DNA from: Pleurostoma richardsiae
Lineage: Eukaryota > Ascomycota > Sordariomycetes > Calosphaeriales > Pleurostomataceae
DNA length: 64,000 nucleotides
Assembly (NCBI GenBank): GCA_030052745.1
Contig: JANBVO010000002.1
Location: forward strand, 186,001 to 250,000
Direction: 5' to 3'
Positions 57,301 to 64,000 of the stretch are shown here, piece after piece. Made by a program: the position numbers and the translations under genes. The notes below the pieces were generated by a model that worked only from the letters and a program-made list of their open reading frames with translations, searched no databases and had not been told where the DNA came from. The first letter of the stretch is position 1; each line of letters begins with the position of its first letter.

Positions 57301-58614
57301 GGCTTAGACAACTTGCCTTTACAGGTTTTGTATCACAACTCTTCCCTGTTCGAAGCCGCGGCGCCCGCGCACCCTGCGGCCACGCGAGAGGGCCGTTGGC
57401 ATGCCTGGGTTGACGCTGAGGCTCGTCGGCGCCTGCTCTCCGCGTGTTTCGTCGTGAACAGTCATGCCGCCGTCTACCACGAGCAGCCGAGACCTTCCGA
57501 ATTCGGCCTTACCAGTCCTGAGTTACACCCACTTGTCCCACTTACGGCATCCAGCGCTGCCCTCTGGGCTGCAGGTTCCGCTGAGGACTGGGCTGCTATC
57601 CTTGACGCAAATCCTGCCGCCGGCACGCCTCAGTTCCTCTCGCGCCCGGACAGCCTCACCCCGGGAGACATCCAAGCACGGCCACGCTTCGATCAGATGG
57701 TCATCCTGGCCGCAGAGGCGATCCATCTTTCCCGCCGGCGTCAATCTCGTGTCGCCTTTGACACTTCCTCTGTTTCTAGAAACGCTCCTATGGGTAGCGG
57801 TGGTGGCGTTCCTGAGCGTCCACAACACGTGGCAGACGACGATAGCAGCAGCGGCCCCAGCGAGCCGCTGGCGTCGTTGGGGGCGGTAACCCCGCGGCAG
57901 GCCGAAGAACGCATTGCCTACCTATTTCCCCGCGATCCTATTGCCAACGCCTACCTGGCGCTGCACCACACGCCGCTGTATGATCTACTCGCTGTCAGCG
58001 GCGACAGCTGGGTCTTCTCCCAGAAGGTTGTCCAGCAGACCGCCTTCCAGGAGCATCAGAAGCGCGTCAAACTGTGGACTGAGGGCCACAACCTGTACGC
58101 CTCTACGCGAGGCTCTCCCACCTCGTCGTCTGGCGGCAACGGTGGCAGGTTCTCGGTCTCGGGCGGCTCCACCACACAGGACGACGGCATGTCCGCCACA
58201 CGGGCGACCATCTACGCGGCCCGCGCGCTGGTCTCCTTCCTTGCACGGCCGCGCCAGCAGCAGCCTCCGAGCCCCTCCTGCATCTCTGACTACTGGGCAT
58301 TGTACGCGTGCGCGCTGATCTGCTGGGCGTCCGGGCATCGGGCCATGCGCGGCAACAGCGACGCTCGGAGCGGCAGCAGCGCCGCGGAGGAGGAGAGCGC
58401 GGCGCTGGCGTGGCTGCGCGCGGTGGGCGACGTGCCGACGTCGCGCTCCGAGGAGGTGCTCCGGATCCGGGGCCGGCGGGAGGCCGGCGGGGTGGTCGGG
58501 CTGGTGCGGAGGAGGCTCGAGGCGGAGTGCGTCGGAGGCCGGAGCAGGCTGTTTGTGGATGCGGTAGGGGTGCTGAGGAAGCTCGAGGAGGGGATGAACT
58601 GGAAGTGGTTCTAG
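54374..58614 (+). CDS. Two-finger C2H2 transcription factor with fungal_trans domain, about 1172 aa
   Basis: Nuclear transcription factor; target genes unknown. Six exons: 54374-54898, 54958-54983 (26 nt), 55051-55155, 55221-56670, 56767-56889 and 57325-58614. The finger region is split over exons 1-3: CDVCKKTFSRAEHLRRHQLSH (Cys170, Cys173, His186, His190) and CNYPGCERTFFRADLLTRHQ (Cys197, Cys202, His215, His219). The N-terminus and the region 220-640 are Ser/Pro/Gly-rich. The fungal_trans-type region starts near IPAYLDVYWERFHDLYPFVH and continues QYPQWNLQVMQAILLCELF..LYSRVLYHNSSLFE..RWHAWVDAEARRRLL..ACFVV. The intron 56890-57324 is stop-free and in frame, so a longer product is possible. The last 60 residues are charged and end NWKWF. 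A tandem acceptor exists at 56761-56769. Confidence 0.9.
56890..57324 (+). other. Stop-free in-frame intron of the C2H2 factor (exitron candidate)
   Basis: Strong GTGAGT donor and TTACAG acceptor, but 435 nt long (145 codons), a multiple of three and open in the gene's frame throughout. If retained it would insert a Ser/Pro-rich segment (SSSLSSSSSSSFGFPSRF and so on) between SLYSR and VLYHN in the fungal_trans region. Its composition is pyrimidine-rich, as in an intron, and the flanking domain reads smoothly only without it. I therefore treat it as spliced by default. Confidence 0.65.
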
Positions 58615-59642
58615 ACTTCCTTCCCCATCTGGGTGTACTCTATTCAGTGTTTCGCGTCTATCCATTTTTTTGGCTTCTGGTTTGCAGACAGGGGTTTGGA
58701 GGCGGGAAGAGTGACGCACAAGCATAGCAAGCGAGTGTATTTGGGCATCAGGAGGGGACACCAAGACGAAAACGTCTGTATGACTGATGATGGATGGCAC
58801 ATATGTACTCTTATGAACAACGACTCGGGGCATGGAGCGGAGGGATATGCATATACGGGAAGCAACAAGGGAGCAAGCGAAGGGGCTTATGAAAGGCAGA
58901 AGAACACTGCACGCGACATGGCATATGGCATATGGCATACGGCATCCCGGCCGTGGGGAAGATGACGCCGGGGGAGCTTCGGCGGGCATGATCTAGACGG
59001 GGGAGATACCTAATGCACTAATAGCCCTGTTCTTGTACTACTAGATTATTTATTCAAATGCACCATACTCCCTCAGCCCTCTTGTCTATTAGGTGGTAAG
59101 TGAGATGCAGACTGGCGGAATGGGAACGGAGCAGCATAGGTAGATGCAGCTGGGCGGCGCCTGCAATGGCGATTGGAGGATGCTTGGAGAGCAGCTGCAT
59201 TGATTCACGATGGTTGGAGATAAGGTTGAGAGGGGACATGGGAAGGAAGACAGGTACCTCTACCTATGTAGACAGTAAGTAAATTGACATCTAGGTGCTC
59301 CTCATACACACAATCTTCCGGTACGTAAAGGCACACACACGGTAGAACACGCTGACAACAGCTCAGCTTCTGAGGATGATTTTGAGGCATGCCCAGATGT
59401 CCGCATCCGTATTCTGTGCGGTGAACACGATGAAAGCAGCAGTTTGTGTCTAGGACGACTCCCAGCTAGGTATCTAGTTATGTAAGCTCGATCATGGCCG
59501 CCCATCCCAGCCTCTCCAATTTTGGCGCATCATTGAAAAGTTCCCCTTTCCGGCCGGTCGCTAAAGGCTAGGCTAGGTGAGTACGTATCTACTTCCGTAG
59601 AGGTACTCACCCCACTGTGCCCCGCGGGTTGATGACCGCATC

Positions 59643-59699
59643 AGGTAGGTACCTTACCTTCCAAGGTAGAGTACCTTAGGTACCCAGGTAGGGTAGTTA
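59643..59699. repeat. TACCTA/TAGGTA palindromic repeat cluster 3
   Basis: AGGTAGGTACCTTACCTT, then AGGTAGAGTACCTTAGGTAC and ACCCAGGTAGGG: degenerate interlocking copies of the element also seen near 11.4 and 51.1 kb. Confidence 0.75.
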
Positions 59700-60014
59700 G
59701 CGTCCAAGCTCCCACGGTGCCCACACGGCTTGTCCGATTGTCTGTCGTCTTTGCTCAGATCACCGATCACCAGTTTCTTCGTCGTAGATAGTGAGTGCCT
59801 AGATAGCCAGTCTGCAGCATCTGATAAAGACTCTCAACCCTCATATGCTCAGATCTTCATAAGGGAAGAGGGAGAATAAGTAAGAGAAAACAGCAGCTGC
59901 ATAGCAGGAGTTCGCGATTGCTTTCTAATTGTGCGCCACGCCTCGTTTCGTTATATTACCACCCTCACTAGCTTGGGCGAGCTGGACGTTGGACGCTGGA
60001 GGCTGGAGCTTTCT

Positions 60015-60026
60015 TGCGCGCGCGCG
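60015..60026. repeat. (GC)n dinucleotide tract
   Basis: About six GC dinucleotides about 330 bp before the CRP1-like start codon. Simple sequence with no assigned role. Confidence 0.7.
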
Positions 60027-60355
60027 CCCGTCGCCCGTCGTCATTCACCTTTTTTTCTTCTTTGGGCCGCTCTCGTAATCCCCACTTGAGAACTGAGCTC
60101 GGCCGATTAAAATCTCCCCCCCAGCGCTCCCTCCTCCTCCCCTACTACTGCGGCTGCGCCTCCGTACGTAGTACCTTAGTTACCTACCTTACCTCTCTCT
60201 ACCTCTTCTCGTTGCTTCGAGTCGCAATCTGAGCTCCCCCTCGCTCACCTCACCTCCACGCTTTCCTTCCCTTCCTCTCTTCCCTCGATCGCAGCTGCCC
60301 TTCTTCCCAAATACGCAGAGCTCTAGAGACCTCTAGATTCAATCAGCCTCTTAAC

Positions 60356-62884
60356 ATGGGAACCTTCACCTTCAAGTGGTACGTCCTCTCCCAGCCCCGT
60401 TTCCCCGCCGCAGAGCGGCTTCCACAGATCCCACCGTCGCAAAACCATCCGCCTTTTGCGCTGTGGGTGCCACGCACTTCCATGTGCTTCCACATCGCCT
60501 CGACGACACAGCAGCGCGCCCGCGACGCTCGCAGCGCCTGTCAATCCGATCTGCTGTGTAGGCGTCAACCTGCTGACTCAATTGCCCTCGCATCACAGGC
60601 CTCATGCCGCCCAGGAGGTCTATGTGACCGGCACCTTCGACAACTGGGCCAAGACCGAGAAGCTCGAAAAGGCCGGCGACATCTTCGAGAAGACCGTCAC
60701 CTTGCCCGATGCTTCCGAGAAGATCTACTACAAGGTCGGTTTGCTTCCATTATCAATTGTCTGCGGGGCTTTGTCATTCTGCGTTTCTGCACCCTCCGCC
60801 GCCACCTCGGACCTCTCCCAGGACGACTCGAGACAGGAGGCCATGATAGTATCTGGTGGTAGTGGTGGCTTTGCAACACTGGCGCCCCAAGCTGTCAGTG
60901 AGGTACCCGCCCAAGGTCAACCCCGCCGAGCCAGTGCGGCACCACCACCACCACCATAGTTGTCGACGGCCGGACGATGAAGATCTCCGAGACAGCGGCA
61001 TTCGCGGGTGTGCGCCCCCCCATGCCACTTAGGGTGATCGGCCAAATAGAGCCGCTGACCCCTAAAACTCGGCCATGCGCTTTGCGTTCGCTCATTTTAG
61101 CCGCCTGCTCCGAATTAAGCTGCTTGCCTGCCTGGATGGAGTATGACGCAACTCGCGCCGCGCCCCCAGCACTCGTCACGTTGGCACTTCCCAACGTGCG
61201 GAGAGGGTGGAGGAGCCGCCACTCCATCCAATAATGGTCCGACCAGGGCAGAGCGGTGAACAGGAAATCGCCGGGGGCCCCGAGATGCAATGACCAAGGT
61301 TTTCCCAGGTTCAGGCTTGGTGCCAACTGTGACCGCATCTCGCCTCACTGTGGAGAGCTGCAACCTTGTCATGGACCCCTGCCGGCCCGCCGTCATGCTC
61401 ACTCTCACCAATTGGCACCTGAACCGTCTTTATATCTAGCCCGGGGGGTCGCGTGTCGTTCCAGCCACTTTCTGTTCCTTGTCTTATAAGCCTGCACTCT
61501 CTCCTCTGTGGACCCTGTCACAGTTCAATTCAGTATCAAAACTAGGTCTTGCTGACGTTGACCTCTCCCACAGTTCGTTGTCGACGGCAACTGGACGACC
61601 GATCACACCGCTCCGCAAGAGAAGGACCACGAAGGCAACGAGAACAACGTCTTGACCCCTGACCGGATAGTCAAGGAGTCCACTTCTACGGGAGCAATCA
61701 TGAGCACTGTTGCCCCCGGGTCTACCACCGCCGAGCTGGCCAAGGATGTCCCCTTAGAGAAGGACGAAAAGGTTGCGGTCCCAGGCACCTACCCCGAGAC
61801 GCCCGCCGCTGAACTTGACAAGGAAGTGAAAATCAACCCCCTCCCCGCCGCCGACGGTGCCCTCAATCCCGTCAAGCTTGCGCCCGGCGAGCCTGTTCCC
61901 GACGCCTCTGCTAAGGATCTCAACTCCAACGTCAAGCTCGATAAGGAGTCGTACGAGAAGGCCGATGCACTCCCTGGCTTTGAGGTGCCTCCCGTTACCA
62001 AGAACATGATCCCCGAGTCCAGCCTTCCCATTGCTGGGTCCAACGACTTCACCATCAACACTGTCGCTCCCGGCTCAACCACCGCCGCCCTCGCAGCGGG
62101 TGTCCCTCTCGAGAAGTCAGCCGTCCCCGAGGTGGTCAAAGAGAGCCAGGAGAAGGCCGGCGTCGACCCTGAGGCTAGCGGGGTCCCCGCAGAAGTCAAG
62201 GAGAAGGAGGAGGTCGAGGAGGAGCTGTTGAAGAAGGTCCCCACGGCCCCGAGCACGTCCGAGGGCACCGCGGGAGTTGGCACTGAAAAGTCCGAAACTG
62301 ATAAGTCTCTCCTCGAGACTGTCACTGCATCCGCATCGGGTGCGGCCGCCGCTGCTGCGGCGACCGTGACTGCATTTGCTACGGACGCTGCTGCTAAGCT
62401 GCCTGATTCGGTCAAAGATCAACTGCCGGCTCCGGTGAAGGAGGCCATAGCCCCTGCTGTCAAGGAGGAGAAGCGCGAGGAGGTTTCTCCCGAAGTTCCT
62501 GAGGAGGTGAAGGAGTCTATCACCGAAGCCGGTAAGAGCCCGGAGGCTGCGGCCAACACGGCGGCTGTTACGGACAAGAAGGAGGTCGAGGCCGAGCTGC
62601 TGAAGGAGGTCAAGGCCGTTGAGCCCGTGGGAGAGCCATCGACTCCGGAGGTGCCTGCGGAGGCGCCTAAGGAGGAGCCCACGCCCGCGGTGAACGGCAC
62701 CGAGGCCGCTGAGCCCAAGGCACCCGAGACCCCAGTCAAACCCAAGGCACCTGCCTCGGCCGCGACCACGCCCAGCAGCAGCAAGGCCGGCGACAGCCCA
62801 GCAACCGCCGAGCGGAAGAAGAAGAACCGGGTCAGCGGATTCTTCGGCAAGATCAAGGGCAAGCTGTCGCACAAGGAGAAATAA
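60356..62884 (+). CDS. CRP1: CBM48 (AMPK glycogen-binding-like) protein, CRP1/MDG1-like
   Basis: Yeast relatives are Crp1 (binds cruciform DNA) and Mdg1 (pheromone signalling at the plasma membrane); the role here is not known. Three exons: 60356-60378 (23 nt), 60599-60734 and 61574-62884; introns are 220 and 839 nt, both long. The product is 489 aa. The N-terminal 85 residues form the CBM48 fold, MGTFTFKWPHAAQEVYVTGT, DNWAKTEKLEKAGDIFEKTV, KIYYKFVVDGNWTTDHTAPQ, of the same type as the AMPK beta subunit. The rest is a disordered Glu/Ala/Pro/Val-rich tail with a repeated motif (STVAPGSTTAELAKDVPLEK, then NTVAPGSTTAALAAGVPLEK) and a basic end (KKKNRVSGFFGKIKGKLSHK) that could bind membranes or DNA. 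Confidence 0.9.
60735..61573 (+). other. 839-nt intron of the CRP1-like gene with promoter-like elements
   Basis: Donor GTCGGT, acceptor CCCACAG. The CBM48 fold reads through the splice as IYYK-FVVDG, so the intron is required. It is about ten times longer than the window's typical introns. It contains CCAATTGG at 61408-61415 and CTTTATATC at 61428-61436. The first ATG after those is at 61700, in frame with exon 3. Confidence 0.75.
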
Positions 62885-64000
62885 GACGCCACTCTAGCGT
62901 CTCGAGCCCTTTGGTTTTCTCTGCGCCTGCTTTGGTCCTCGTCGTTGATGATTCCCCGGGTCCGTCCAGTCGACTTACCTATACTGGGCACTACGGCCTC
63001 GTCTGAAGTTCCCCCTTTGTACCATAAATACCCGCCGCCGTTTTGCTATTTGGTCTCGATCATCTCACGCATACCTTCGAGTAGTCACAGATCTTCTCCC
63101 ACGGTTCATAATTGTTCTCGTTCCGCGTCCCAACGGTCTATAATGATGTGGTGGATATAGGAGGGGGGTTGGAGGGGCCTGGATGGGAAAGGATGGGGAT
63201 GACGGTGCTGATGCGGCCCATCGGGGTCTGCTTGTGTGGGTTGGTTGGTTGGTTGACGACGAAAATGCAGACTGTGATTTCCCATCGCGCTGGTTCCTAT
63301 CTATCTTTCTGTGGGTGGCATTCGTGAGGGTTTCGCAATGATGTGTTTGCCTGTCTAGTCCAGTTTGTTCGTGCGCATTTCCGCTGGTTTGCTTTTGCCC
63401 TCGTCTTCCAATTTTGAACAAGCAGATGCAAATTTAAACATGATGCATATTCCGTGCTTCGCTCGATTCATATTGCTCGATTCTCCTAGCAGTGCCTGCT
63501 TTGACTGTACTTGCTTTGTGTCAAGACGGCCTCGTCGTTCCAGGCTTTCCCAGCGCTCAGCAAGGGAGTAATAGATCTCAAGTCATCTGGGTCCGGTTCA
63601 TCAGAAAGAACATCGAGAGAATCATTGTCAACAGATTGCGAGGAGTGGAATGCCGCCGTAGCCTTGTTATTTTGACTAATTATACCTTTTTACCACCTTA
63701 CTCCCCATCTATCTAACCTTTTTTTTTTTTTTGGAGAGTAAACTCATGCGTTGTCCTCACATGGTCAAGGACAGAAACTGCATTGCACCTGTCTACCCGT
63801 GAGCGCCCGATGACTTCCGACACTTTTTGCTGCCGCGCACATATATATGTCGAACAAACTTATTTTTTGTACGGCTACCTCTATGCCCTTTATCCCCTTT
63901 TTAGAATCCTTGTGTGTTCATTTCCTTTTCCCCAGAACAGTCCTTGATAAACCATTATACGGCGCTGGACCAGACAAGCGAGTGAAAAGGGGCTTGTGTA
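62885..64000. other. 3' flank of the CRP1-like gene and unassigned sequence to the window end
   Basis: About 1.1 kb. It begins with the CRP1-like 3'-UTR and includes a long T-tract at 63718-63731 and a TATATATA at 63842-63849. Open frames here are short and not protein-like. A neighbouring gene may start beyond the window. Confidence 0.5.

Larger units (their letters stand above)
58615..60355. promoter_or_regulatory. Intergenic region upstream of the CRP1-like gene
   Basis: About 1.7 kb with no supportable gene. It holds TACCTA-type repeats (59252-59275, 59643-59699, 60171-60196), an inverted repeat-like AGTACGTATCTACTTCC..AGGTACTCAC near 59580-59610, and a GCGCGCGCGCGC tract at 60015-60026. 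The final 200 bp are CT-rich, the probable leader of the downstream gene. Confidence 0.55.

Noticed and set aside
57985-58989. 334-codon minus-strand open frame
   Set aside because: Antisense to the C2H2 factor 3' exon; Pro/Ala/Arg-rich with no family character.
62117-62872. 251-codon minus-strand open frame, Leu/Arg/Gly-rich
   Set aside because: Antisense shadow of the Glu/Lys/Pro-rich CRP1-like tail.
1-64000. tRNA, 5S rRNA, CRISPR, prophage, LTR element or intact DNA transposon
   Set aside because: I looked for tRNA B-box-like GGTTCRANNCC, 5S-like sequence, regularly spaced repeats, and transposase or reverse transcriptase motifs, and saw none I could support. A by-eye search can miss short or decayed copies.

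Overview
The window is a gene-dense piece of a filamentous ascomycete (Pezizomycotina) nuclear genome, most likely a sordariomycete. The evidence is many short spliceosomal introns (mostly 45-125 nt) with GTNNGT donors and CTAAC/CTAAT-like branch points, GC-rich coding sequence, genes on both strands without operons, and the protein families present (Zn2Cys6 and C2H2 fungal transcription factors, PEX19 with a CaaX end, UPS2, RTF1). I recognise no rRNA, tRNA, CRISPR array, prophage or intact transposon. Species cannot be fixed from the sequence alone.

Layout, left to right. 1-7.3 kb: the 3' part of a mitochondrial UbiB/ABC1-type kinase-like gene, a METTL7-like methyltransferase, a small acidic unknown protein, PEX19 (minus) and UBC9 (plus). 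8.4-16.3 kb: asparagine synthetase, mitochondrial porin (VDAC), a membrane-anchored J-protein (minus) and methionine aminopeptidase 2. 17.2-24 kb: UPS2-like PRELI protein, a 138-aa unknown protein (minus), a P-loop small-molecule kinase and an 817-aa unknown protein (minus). 24-30 kb: sparse sequence, a 90-aa conserved-looking small protein (minus) and gamma-tubulin (minus). 30-41 kb: phospholipase D (PX-PH-HKD-HKD), COQ7 (minus), RTF1 and a small Gly/Ala-rich protein (minus). 41.8-49.7 kb: a RING E3 of the RNF10/MAG2 type (minus), a zinc alcohol dehydrogenase (minus) and, divergent from it, a Zn2Cys6 transcription factor. 49.7-54.4 kb: a 4.7-kb stretch with no supportable gene, directly upstream of a large two-finger C2H2 transcription factor (54.4-58.6 kb). 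60.4-62.9 kb: a CBM48 (AMPK glycogen-binding-like) protein of the CRP1/MDG1 type. The rest is 3' sequence.

Most genes are housekeeping and independent of one another. Several serve mitochondria (UbiB-like kinase, porin, J-protein, UPS2, COQ7), but nothing suggests a biosynthetic cluster. The points most worth a second look are gene-structure oddities: a 435-nt stop-free in-frame intron in the C2H2 factor (an exitron candidate), an 839-nt intron in the CRP1-like gene carrying CCAAT and TATA-like elements whose next ATG is in frame, a phospholipase D stop codon that overlaps a splice donor, dispersed palindromic TACCTAGGTA repeats in intergenic DNA, and the long gene-free tract before the C2H2 factor. 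All exon coordinates were deduced by eye from splice signals, reading phase and family resemblance.
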